Shown: in pieces, positions 18,066 to 25,414 of the stretch | Layout of the letters: each line of letters begins with the position of its first letter | Numbering within the stretch: position 1 is the first letter of the stretch | Assembly: GCF_000787695.1 (NCBI RefSeq) | Contig: NZ_BBPH01000063.1 | Span: forward strand, 1-37,851 | Source of the DNA: Paracoccus sp. PAMC 22219 | GTDB taxonomy: Bacteria; Pseudomonadota; Alphaproteobacteria; Rhodobacterales; Rhodobacteraceae | Direction: 5' to 3' | Length of the DNA stretch: 37,851 bases | Position numbers and translations under genes: made by a program | The notes under the pieces: generated by a model | Seen by the model: only the letters and a program-made list of their open reading frames with translations | Databases searched by the model: none | Told to the model about the DNA's origin: nothing

Positions 18066-18656
18066 ATGCAGACGACGACACTTTCCTTTTCAAATCTTCA
18101 CAACCACGGCGAATTGTTTGCCAATCTGTTTCGCGCCCGCAAGCAGAGCTTCATCATTCAGAAGAACTGGGACCTGCCCGAGTCCGAGGACATGGAGTTC
18201 GACCAGTACGACACCCCGCAAAGCCGCTGGATCGCGATTCATGACCGCACCGAGGTTCTGGCCGGCATCCGTCTGACCCCGACGACGGCCCGTTGCGGCA
18301 TCTATTCCTACATGATCCGCGACGCGCAGGAGGGCATCCTGGGCGGCAGCATTCCGCAGGACCTGTTGTTCGAAAAGGCGCCGGTCGATCCGCATGTCTG
18401 GGAATGTTCGCGGGTGTTCGTCAGCCACTCGATCCCGCAGATGTATCGGCGCAAGGTCCATTTCAAGATGGTCGAAGCGATGACCGGGTCGGCCCGCGAC
18501 ATGGGCGCGACCAAGCTGATCGCACTGACCGGGTCCAACTGGCCGCGCTGGTACGGTCGCTGCGGCCTGACGGCCGAGGCTTTGGGTCGCCCGCTGTTCA
18601 TCGACGACGGCGAATTCCAGTGCGTGGCCATCGACCTGACGACCAAGATGCACTGA
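18066..18656 (+). CDS. Acyl-homoserine-lactone synthase (LuxI family)
   Basis: The 196-residue product has the LuxI catalytic set: R25, F29, W35, E44, D46, D49, R69, E113 and R116, at almost the family numbering. LuxI enzymes join S-adenosylmethionine and an acyl-ACP to make an acyl-HSL signal in the cytoplasm. The chain length cannot be read from the sequence. Paracoccus denitrificans PdnI, which I recall as a C16-HSL synthase next to the ribosomal cluster, is the likely counterpart. The ATG at 18066 follows CCAGGAG at eight bases. The open frame further upstream reads luxR out of frame. Confidence 0.92.
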   Translation: MQTTTLSFSNLHNHGELFANLFRARKQSFIIQKNWDLPESEDMEFDQYDTPQSRWIAIHDRTEVLAGIRLTPTTARCGIYSYMIRDAQEGILGGSIPQDLLFEKAPVDPHVWECSRVFVSHSIPQMYRRKVHFKMVEAMTGSARDMGATKLIALTGSNWPRWYGRCGLTAEALGRPLFIDDGEFQCVAIDLTTKMH

Positions 18657-18665
18657 CCTGCTACC

Positions 18666-18681
18666 GCCCTGCAAACAGGGC
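18666..18681 (+). terminator. Possible weak terminator after luxI
   Basis: GCCCTG (18666-18671) and CAGGGC (18676-18681) form a perfect six-base-pair stem around CAAA, ten bases after the luxI stop. No T run follows, so this is at most a weak or Rho-assisted end. Confidence 0.3.
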
Positions 18682-18710
18682 TGTCGCGCCTGCCCGGACA
18701 TGCCTAGAAT
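18682..18710 (+). promoter_or_regulatory. Candidate promoter placing the rarA start codon at the transcript end
   Basis: TAGAAT at 18705-18710 matches the -10 consensus at five of six positions and ends nine bases before the rarA ATG (18720). The -35 region around 18682 is poor. Transcription would begin about three bases before the ATG. No ribosome-binding site is present, so rarA mRNA may be leaderless, a common form in alphaproteobacteria. Confidence 0.4.
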
Positions 18711-18719
18711 GGGCCCGAC

Positions 18720-20035
18720 ATGGCAGATCTGTTCGATACCGCACCGCAGGCAGACCCCCCGTCTGGGATGGGGGCAAGGCCGCTTGCCGACCGCATCCGA
18801 CCCACCCGCCTGTCCGAGGTCATCGGCCAGGCGAAGGTGCTTGGCCCTGATGGACCGCTTGGCAGCATGCTGGCATCGGGCAGCCTGTCGTCGCTGATCC
18901 TGTGGGGGCCGCCCGGCGTCGGCAAGACGACCATCGCCCGCCTTTTGGCGGACGAGACCGATCTGGCGTTTGTCCAGATCAGCGCCATCTTTACCGGCGT
19001 GCCGGATTTGCGAAAGGTCTTTGACGCCGCCCGCCTGCGCCGCAGTCAGGGCCGCGCGACACTGCTGTTCGTCGACGAGATCCACCGCTTCAACAAGGCG
19101 CAGCAGGACAGCTTTCTGCCGCATATGGAGGATGGGACAATCCTTCTGGTCGGCGCCACGACCGAAAACCCGTCATTCGAACTGAACGCCGCGGTCATGT
19201 CGCGCGCTCAGGTCGTCGTGCTGGAGCGTCTGACGCTGGCGGATCTGGAGCTGTTGGCGCAGCGCGCAGAACGCGAACTGGGGCGCAAGCTGCCGCTGAC
19301 CGCGCAGGCCCGCGATGCCCTGTTGGAGATGGCCGACGGCGACGGTCGCGCCGCGTTGAACCTGATCGAGCAGGTCGCTGCCTGGAAGGTCGAGGGCAAG
19401 GTCGACCCCGATGCCTTGGCGAAGCGCCTGAACAAGCGCGCGCCCAAGTACGACAAGTCGGGCGAGGAACATTTCAACCTGATCTCGGCCCTGCACAAGT
19501 CGGTGCGGGGCAGCGACCCGGATGCGGCGCTGTACTGGCTGGCGCGCATGCTGGAGGGCGGAGAGGACCCGCGCTATCTGGCGCGCCGCATCACCCGCAT
19601 GGCGATCGAGGATATCGGCTTGGCCGACCCCGCCGCCGCCCGGCACTGCCTGGATGCCTGGGCGCTGTACGAGCGGCTTGGCAGCCCCGAGGGTGAGCTG
19701 GCCTTGGGTCAGGCGGTCATCTATCTGGCGCTGGCACCCAAATCGAACGCGGGATACGCCGCCTACAAGAACGCGCGGGCCGAGGCCAAGCGCACCGGCA
19801 GCCTGATGCCCCCCGCCCATATCCTGAACGCGCCGACCAAGATGATGAAGGAACAGGGCTATGGCGCGGGCTATGCCTATGACCACGACGCCGAGGACGG
19901 GTTCAGCGGCCAGAACTATTTCCCCGACGGCTGAAGCGCCCGGTCCTGTACACCCCGGTCGAGCGCGGGTTTGAGCGTGAACTGAAACGCCGCCTGGACT
20001 GGTTCGTCAGCCAGCGGCTGAAGCGCGGCGGTTGA
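18720..20035 (+). CDS. rarA: Replication-associated recombination protein A, apparent frameshift near 19931
   Basis: RarA (MgsA/WRNIP1 family) is a clamp-loader-like AAA+ ATPase acting at stalled forks. The product has Walker A GPPGVGKT (63-70), Walker B LLFVDEIH (about 115-122), the sensor region GATTENPSFELN, and the C-terminal MgsA domain through SGQNYF. The frame from 18720 stops at TGA 19932-19934 after 404 residues. The expected family end (LKRPVLYTPVERGFERELKR...LKRGG, 34 codons) follows at once in the frame starting at 19931 and stops at 20033-20035. One lost G in GACGG(G)CTG explains it. The loss removes only the tail, so either a sequence error or a tolerated mutation is possible. 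Confidence 0.9.
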
Positions 20036-20067
20036 CTTTGCGCGCGCGGGGCCACACAGACGCGCGC

Positions 20068-20427
20068 ATGAACCCCTTTCTGCAAGTCGCCATTGGCGGG
20101 GCCCTTGGGGCCACCTGCCGCTATGCCGTGTATCGAATGATGCCGCTGGCATGGTCGGCGACGCTGCTGGTCAATGTGGCGGGCAGTTTCGCGATGGGAC
20201 TGCTGGCCGCGTTGCTGGCGCACAGGCTGGGCAATGCCTGGGCGCCGTTCCTGCTGAGCGGCATGCTGGGGGGATTCACGACGTTTTCGGCCTTTTCGCT
20301 GGATGTGCTGACGTTGTGGGAACGGGGTCAGGGCGTCATGGCGCTGGCCTATGTGGGGCTTTCGGTCCTGCTGTCGCTGGCGGCCGTGATGGCCGGACTG
20401 GCCTTGGGACGAGGGATTTGGGCATGA
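20068..20427 (+). CDS. crcB: Fluoride efflux channel CrcB (Fluc)
   Basis: The 119-residue product has four hydrophobic segments and the Fluc motifs GGALGATCRY near the N-terminus, N in LLVNVAGSFAMG, and GGFTTFSAFSLD. Fluc proteins work as antiparallel dimers that let fluoride leave the cytoplasm. The ATG at 20068 is chosen; an upstream TTG at 20032 lies inside the rarA tail. No fluoride riboswitch fits in the short gap. The stop overlaps the next start as ATGA. Confidence 0.93.
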   Translation: MNPFLQVAIGGALGATCRYAVYRMMPLAWSATLLVNVAGSFAMGLLAALLAHRLGNAWAPFLLSGMLGGFTTFSAFSLDVLTLWERGQGVMALAYVGLSVLLSLAAVMAGLALGRGIWA

Positions 20428-21479
20428 GTGCCGTACAGACGATGATCGTGGGCGACGATGACGCCGACATGCGGCTTGACCGCTGGCTGAAGAAACGCTT
20501 TCCGCACCTGTCGCAGGTGGCCGTCGAAAAGATGTGCCGCAAGGGAGAGCTGCGCGTCGACGGGGGCCGCGTCAAGGCCGCGACCCGCATCGCGCCGGGG
20601 CAGGAGGTGCGCATCCCGCCGCTGCCCGAACCGGGCGACCTTCCCGAACGTCCCGAACGCCCCTTGGGCCCCCGCGTCAGCGACAGCGACGAAGAGATGA
20701 TCCAGTCCGCCGTCTTGTGGAAGGACGAACACATCATCGCGCTGAACAAGCCGCCGGGCCTGCCCAGCCAGGGCGGCAGCGGGTTGGGCGGTCGTCACGT
20801 GGACGGACTGACCACCGCGCTGCTGTTCGGTTTCAAGGAACGGCCCAAGCTGGTGCACCGGCTGGACAAGGACACGTCGGGCGTCCTGCTGCTGGCGCGC
20901 ACAGACCGCGTGGCGCGGGCGCTGTCCGAGGCGTTCCGGTCGCGGACCACGCGCAAGATCTATTGGGCCGCGGTCGCAGGTGTGCCCCATCCGCGGATGG
21001 GCACGATCCGCTATGGCCTGGTCAAGGGCGGGTCAGGGCGCGGCGGCGACAACGAAAAGATGATGGCCGTCCACCCCCGCGATATCGACAAGACCGAGGG
21101 TGCGAAGCGCGCCACGACCGATTACGCCGTGCTGGACGCACTGGCCACGCGGGCCAGCTGGTGCGCGCTGGTGCCGATCACCGGGCGCACGCACCAGCTG
21201 CGCGCACATATGGCCGAACTGGGTCATCCGATCGTGGGCGACGGCAAGTACGGCGGTTCGGGGCAGGAGAACCTGGGCGATGGCTGGGGTGCCCAGCTGG
21301 GCGGTGAGATCAGCAAGAAGCTGCACCTGCATGCGCGCTCGATCACCTTTGACCACCCGATCACCAAGAAGCGCATGACCATCACTGCGCCGTTGCCCGA
21401 ACATATGGGCCGGACCTGGAAATCCGTCGGCTGGCACGAGAACGACGTACCCGACGATCCGTTCGCGGATGACGCATGA
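20424..21479 (+). CDS. RluA-family pseudouridine synthase (RluC/RluD type)
   Basis: The 351-residue product has an N-terminal S4 RNA-binding domain (about 17-65, RLDRWLKKRFPHLS...CRKGELRVDGGRVK). The catalytic domain has HRLDKDTSG (145-153), in which D148 is the nucleophile, and GRTHQLRAHMAELGHPIVGD. Such enzymes isomerise specific uridines of 23S rRNA. RluC and RluD cannot be told apart safely from the sequence, so no symbol is given. It is coupled by ATGA overlaps to crcB upstream and the HAD gene downstream. Confidence 0.9.
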   Translation: MSAVQTMIVGDDDADMRLDRWLKKRFPHLSQVAVEKMCRKGELRVDGGRVKAATRIAPGQEVRIPPLPEPGDLPERPERPLGPRVSDSDEEMIQSAVLWKDEHIIALNKPPGLPSQGGSGLGGRHVDGLTTALLFGFKERPKLVHRLDKDTSGVLLLARTDRVARALSEAFRSRTTRKIYWAAVAGVPHPRMGTIRYGLVKGGSGRGGDNEKMMAVHPRDIDKTEGAKRATTDYAVLDALATRASWCALVPITGRTHQLRAHMAELGHPIVGDGKYGGSGQENLGDGWGAQLGGEISKKLHLHARSITFDHPITKKRMTITAPLPEHMGRTWKSVGWHENDVPDDPFADDA

Positions 21480-22132
21480 GGCTGGTCGTCTTTGACGTCG
21501 ACGGCACGCTGGTCGACAGCCAGAACCACATCACCCACGCGATGGGCTTTGCCTTTGACCAGGTCGGCCTGACGCCGCTTCCGAAATCGCAGGTGCTGTC
21601 CATCGTCGGGCTGTCGCTGCCCGTGGCGGTGGCGCAGCTGGCGCCCGATCTCGATGCGCAGACGCAGGCGCGGATCGTGGCCGCCTACAAGGACAGTTTC
21701 ATGCGTGCGCGGCTGGACAGCGCCGCGCCGCTGTACCCCGGCGCGATCGCGTGCCTGGACCGCCTGGCGGATCGTGACGATCTGCTGCTGGCGGTGGCCA
21801 CGGGCAAGTCGCGCCGGGGCCTGGACGCGATGATCGCCGCGCATGGGCTGCAGGGGCGGTTCCTGAGCCTGCAGACGGCGGACGGGCATCCGTCCAAGCC
21901 GCATCCGTCGATGCTGCAGGCGGCCCTGTCCGAGACGGGGACGACGGCGGACCGGGCGGTGATGATCGGCGATACCAGCTTTGACATGGAGATGGCGCGG
22001 GCGGCGGGGTTGGCGGGTTTCGGCGTCAGCTGGGGCTATCACCCGACGCATGCGCTGCAGGATGCCGGGGCGGCCCGGATCCTGGACGATTTCACCGGAC
22101 TGACAACGGCCATCGAGGAGTGGGCGGCATGA
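21476..22132 (+). CDS. HAD-IA family hydrolase (phosphoglycolate-phosphatase-like)
   Basis: The 218-residue product has HAD motif I DVDGTLVDS (D7 and D9), motif II in VATGKSRRG, the motif III lysine in SKPHPSML, and motif IV GDTSFDMEMA. It resembles small-molecule phosphatases such as Gph, but the substrate is not known. It lies in a four-gene run (crcB to the ATP12 gene) with ATGA overlaps at both ends, so it is co-translated with the pseudouridine synthase and the chaperone. Confidence 0.88.
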   Translation: MRLVVFDVDGTLVDSQNHITHAMGFAFDQVGLTPLPKSQVLSIVGLSLPVAVAQLAPDLDAQTQARIVAAYKDSFMRARLDSAAPLYPGAIACLDRLADRDDLLLAVATGKSRRGLDAMIAAHGLQGRFLSLQTADGHPSKPHPSMLQAALSETGTTADRAVMIGDTSFDMEMARAAGLAGFGVSWGYHPTHALQDAGAARILDDFTGLTTAIEEWAA

Positions 22133-22842
22133 GCGAATGGACGGCGCGCAGGTTCTGGACCGATGCGGATCTGCGGCCCGCCGAGGGCGGGTTCGAGATC
22201 ATGCTGGACAGCCGCGTGCTGCGCACGCCCGGAAAGCACCCGCTGGTCCTGCCGACCGAGGCGCTGGCCCGGGCGGTGGCCGACGAATGGCAGGCCCAGG
22301 ACGATGTGATCGCGCCGCTGACCATGCCGCTGACCCGCGCCGTGAACTCTGCGGTCGAGAAGGTCGCCCCGCAATTCGATGCGGTTGCTTCCATGCTTGC
22401 CAATTATGGCGGCACCGACCTGCTGTCCTATCGGGCAACCGACCCGCAGGTCCTGATCGATCTGCAGGCCCGTGAATGGGACCCGCTGATCGACTGGTCG
22501 GCCGGGCATCTGGGCGCGCCGCTGCGGGTCACGCAGGGGGTGATTCCCATCGACCAGGACCCGGGTGCGCTGGACCGCCTGCATGCGCGGGTGCGGGCGC
22601 AGGACCTGTGGGGGCTGACCGCGCTGCATGATCTGGTGACGATTCCCGGATCGCTGATCCTGGGTCTGGCGGTGATCGAAGGGCGCATCGACGGGGCCGA
22701 GGCGCATCGCCTGTCCCGCATCGACGAGGATTTCCAGGCCGAACAATGGGGCGCGGACGAAGAGGCGCATGACGCCGCCGAGGGCCGGCGCCTGTCCATT
22801 CTTTCGGCAGAGCGGCTGTGGGACCTGTCCCGCCGGGGTTGA
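22129..22842 (+). CDS. ATP12-family chaperone protein
   Basis: The 237-residue product (MSEWTARRFWTDADLRPAEGGFEIMLDSRVLRTPGKHPLVLPT...) matches the alphaproteobacterial ATP12 family, including PLTRAVNSAVEKV and YGGTDLLSYRA. In mitochondria ATP12 binds the F1-ATPase alpha subunit during assembly; the bacterial relative, first characterised in Paracoccus, is thought to do similar work. The ATG at 22129 overlaps the HAD stop as ATGA; an earlier in-frame ATG at 22120 is less likely. Confidence 0.9.
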   Translation: MSEWTARRFWTDADLRPAEGGFEIMLDSRVLRTPGKHPLVLPTEALARAVADEWQAQDDVIAPLTMPLTRAVNSAVEKVAPQFDAVASMLANYGGTDLLSYRATDPQVLIDLQAREWDPLIDWSAGHLGAPLRVTQGVIPIDQDPGALDRLHARVRAQDLWGLTALHDLVTIPGSLILGLAVIEGRIDGAEAHRLSRIDEDFQAEQWGADEEAHDAAEGRRLSILSAERLWDLSRRG

Positions 22843-22869
22843 AAGCGCTTGCGTGACCGGACGGGGTTC

Positions 22870-22897
22870 TTGACGCGGCAACTTGTATCGGCACAAT
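22870..22897 (+). promoter_or_regulatory. Candidate promoter of the amino-acid importer operon
   Basis: TTGACG (22870-22875) and CACAAT (22892-22897) are 16 bases apart, in the 168-base gap before aapJ. A transcript would start near 22904 and give a leader of about 105 bases. No clear operator or riboswitch was seen in the leader. Confidence 0.45.
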
Positions 22898-23010
22898 ACC
22901 GCCTAATAGGACGGCAGCCGCTGTCGTGCTATGCCGACAAGGACCCCCCGAAGGTCCGCATCAGCGTTCGCGGACCGAATGGTCGCGGGCGCTCCAACAC
23001 AGAGGTAACT

Positions 23011-24036
23011 ATGAAAAAATCGGTTTTCCTGGGGACGGCGGCCGCGGCGACCCTGCTGGCAGGCATGGGCATGGCCCAGGAGGGGTCGACCCTGACCCAG
23101 GTCAAGGAACGTGACGAGCTGAACTGCGGCGTCAACACCGGCCTGGTCGGATTCGCGGCCCCCGATGCCAGCGGCAACTGGACCGGCTTTGACGTGGCCT
23201 ATTGCCGCGCGCTGGCCGCAGCCGTCCTGGGCGATCCCGCCAAGGTCAAGTTCGTGCCGACCACCGGCCAGACGCGCTTTACCGCGCTGTCGTCGGGCGA
23301 GGTGGACGTTCTGGCCCGCAACTCGACCTGGACCTATTCGCGCGACACCGACCTGAACCTGGATTTCGTGGGCGTGAACTATTACGACGGCCAGGGCTTC
23401 ATGGTGCGCTCGGATCTGGGCGTGACCTCGGCCAAGGAACTGGACGGCGCGACGATCTGCATCCAGACCGGCACCACGACCGAGCTGAACCTGGCCGACT
23501 ATTTCCGCGCCAACAACATGGCCTACACGCCCGTCAACATCGACAGCAATGCCGAGGGCGAGCAGCAGTACATGGCGGGCGCCTGCGACGCCTACACGAC
23601 CGACGCATCGGGCCTGGCGGCTACGCGCGCGGCCTTTGCCGACCCGGAAACCCACATCATCCTGCCCGAGATCATCTCCAAGGAGCCTCTGGGGCCGGCC
23701 GTGCGCCACGGCGACAGCAACTGGGGCGACATCGCCCGCTGGACCCTGAACGCGCTGATCGCCGCCGAGGAATACGGCGTCACCTCGCGCAATATCGAGG
23801 AACTGGTGCGGTCGTCCGAGAACCCCGAGGTCCAGCGCCTTCTGGGAACCACGGACGAGCTGGGCGCCATGATGGGCCTGGACGCCGAATGGGCACGTCG
23901 CGCCATCCTGGCGGGCGGCAACTATGGCGAGATCTTTGCCGCCAACATCGGCGAGCAGACCCCGATCGGCCTGGCCCGCGGCCTGAACGCACAGTGGACC
24001 CAAGGCGGCCTGCTCTACGCTCCGCCGTTCCGCTGA
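23011..24036 (+). CDS. aapJ: Polar amino-acid ABC transporter, substrate-binding protein
   Basis: The 341-residue product has a signal peptide (MKKSVFLGTAAAATLLAGMGMAQ, cleavage near A22). It has the fold and motifs of family 3 solute-binding proteins (LNCGVNTGLVGFAAPDASGNWTGFDV, GEVDVLARNSTWTYSRDTDL). It matches AapJ of Rhizobium and BztA of Rhodobacter, which bind glutamate, glutamine, aspartate and other polar amino acids in the periplasm. The ATG at 23011 follows AGAGGT. It is the first gene of a complete four-gene operon. A hairpin after it (24054-24086) may raise its mRNA level over the permease genes. Confidence 0.92.
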   Translation: MKKSVFLGTAAAATLLAGMGMAQEGSTLTQVKERDELNCGVNTGLVGFAAPDASGNWTGFDVAYCRALAAAVLGDPAKVKFVPTTGQTRFTALSSGEVDVLARNSTWTYSRDTDLNLDFVGVNYYDGQGFMVRSDLGVTSAKELDGATICIQTGTTTELNLADYFRANNMAYTPVNIDSNAEGEQQYMAGACDAYTTDASGLAATRAAFADPETHIILPEIISKEPLGPAVRHGDSNWGDIARWTLNALIAAEEYGVTSRNIEELVRSSENPEVQRLLGTTDELGAMMGLDAEWARRAILAGGNYGEIFAANIGEQTPIGLARGLNAQWTQGGLLYAPPFR

Positions 24037-24053
24037 TCGGCTGACACGACCGG

Positions 24054-24086
24054 GGGTCGGACCCATGACGGGCCCGGCCCCGACCC
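24054..24086 (+). other. Intercistronic stem-loop between aapJ and aapQ
   Basis: GGGTCGG (24054-24060) pairs with CCGACCC (24080-24086), with a further internal GGGCCC element. No T run follows. Hairpins placed after binding-protein genes commonly protect the upstream message or reduce read-through, which gives more binding protein than permease; that role is inferred here. Confidence 0.45.
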
Positions 24087-24156
24087 TCCATCAACGATAA
24101 ACCTGCCCAAGTGAAAAACGGCGCAAAGCCGATGGCAGGCGACAGGGGTAAGAAAG

Positions 24157-25413
24157 ATGACGGACATCCGGGCAACGGCGACGCCGCCGTTCCGGCTGAG
24201 CATGCTGGTCAACGACCAGCGGTATCGGTCCCTGACATTTCAGGTCATCGTGTTCATTCTGGTCATGGCCGCCGCGTGGTGGCTGGTCGACAACACGATC
24301 CGCAACCTGGCCCTGATGGGCAAAAGCTTCGATTTCGGATTCCTGTTCCAGCGCGCGGGCTATGACATCCCGCAGACGCCGATCCCCTATACCGCCGACG
24401 ATTCGCACCTGCGCGCATCGGTCGTGGGCCTGCTGAACACGCTGATCGTGGCGGTGCTGGGCTGCATCGCGGCGACCGTGCTGGGCGTGATCGTGGGCGT
24501 GTCGCGGCTGTCCAAGAACTGGCTGTTCGCCCGCCTGATGACCGTCTTTGTGGAAATCTTCCGCAACATGCCGCTGCTGCTGTGGATCCTGATCATCTAT
24601 GCGGTCTTCACCGAGATCCTGCCGCCGCCCAACGCCTTTCGGGGCGAGGCCGCGACATCCGGGATGATCCTGTTCGACCACGTGGCCCTGACCAACCGCT
24701 ATACCGCGCTGCCGACGCTTGGCATGACCAACGATCCGGGCAGCCTGGACCTGGGCGCGCGCATCACCTTCAACTGGGCCACGATCGCCTTTGTGGTCGC
24801 GCTGGTCGGGGGCTGGATCGTGCGCCGCATGATCCGTGCCTGGGCGCAGGACGTGCAGGACCGCACCGGCAGCCGGCCCACCACCTGGTGGATGTCGCTG
24901 GCGGTGATGATCCTGCCGTCGCTGCTGCTGATCTGGTATTTCGGCCTGCATCTGGTCCCGCCCAGCCTGCAGGGCTTCAACTTCACCGGCGGGCTGAACG
25001 TCTCGAACTCGCTGGTCGCGCTGTGGCTGGCGCTGACGCTGTACACCGCGGCCTTCATCGCGGAGATCGTGCGCGCCGGCATCCTGGCCGTCAGCCGTGG
25101 CCAGTCCGAGGCGGCCTTTGCCCTGGGCCTGCGCCCGAACCGCACCATGAGCCTGGTGATCCTGCCGCAGGCGCTGCGGGTCATCATCCCGCCGCTGATC
25201 TCTCAGTACCTGAACCTGACCAAGAACAGCTCGCTTGCCATCGCGGTCGGCTACATGGACCTGCGCGGCACCCTGGGCGGTACCACGCTGAACCAGACCG
25301 GCCGAGAGCTGGAGGCGATCGTTCTGATGATGCTGACCTATCTGGTCCTCAGCCTGATCATTTCGGCGGGGATGAACGTCTTCAACGCCCGCGTCAAACT
25401 GAAGGAGCGGTGA
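24157..25413 (+). CDS. aapQ: Polar amino-acid ABC transporter, permease AapQ (BztB-like)
   Basis: The 418-residue product is an integral membrane permease of the HisMQ family. N-terminal segments (about 28-50) are followed by LLNTLIVAVLGCIAATVLGVIVGVSRLSKN, a central insertion typical of AapQ/BztB, and the C-terminal EAA loop (EIVRAGILAVSRGQSEAAFALGLRPNRTMSLVILPQALR) that contacts the ATPase. It pairs with AapM to form the membrane pore. Its stop is separated from aapM by one base. Confidence 0.92.
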   Translation: MTDIRATATPPFRLSMLVNDQRYRSLTFQVIVFILVMAAAWWLVDNTIRNLALMGKSFDFGFLFQRAGYDIPQTPIPYTADDSHLRASVVGLLNTLIVAVLGCIAATVLGVIVGVSRLSKNWLFARLMTVFVEIFRNMPLLLWILIIYAVFTEILPPPNAFRGEAATSGMILFDHVALTNRYTALPTLGMTNDPGSLDLGARITFNWATIAFVVALVGGWIVRRMIRAWAQDVQDRTGSRPTTWWMSLAVMILPSLLLIWYFGLHLVPPSLQGFNFTGGLNVSNSLVALWLALTLYTAAFIAEIVRAGILAVSRGQSEAAFALGLRPNRTMSLVILPQALRVIIPPLISQYLNLTKNSSLAIAVGYMDLRGTLGGTTLNQTGRELEAIVLMMLTYLVLSLIISAGMNVFNARVKLKER

Positions 25414-25414
25414 G

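Noticed and set aside
17395-18066. Classical lux box upstream of luxR or luxI
   Set aside because: No ACCTGT-like arm with its partner at suitable spacing was found in the luxR leader or the 59-base luxR-luxI gap.
20032-20067. Fluoride riboswitch or earlier TTG start for crcB
   Set aside because: The space between the rarA tail and crcB is too short for a riboswitch, and the TTG codon overlaps the rarA stop.
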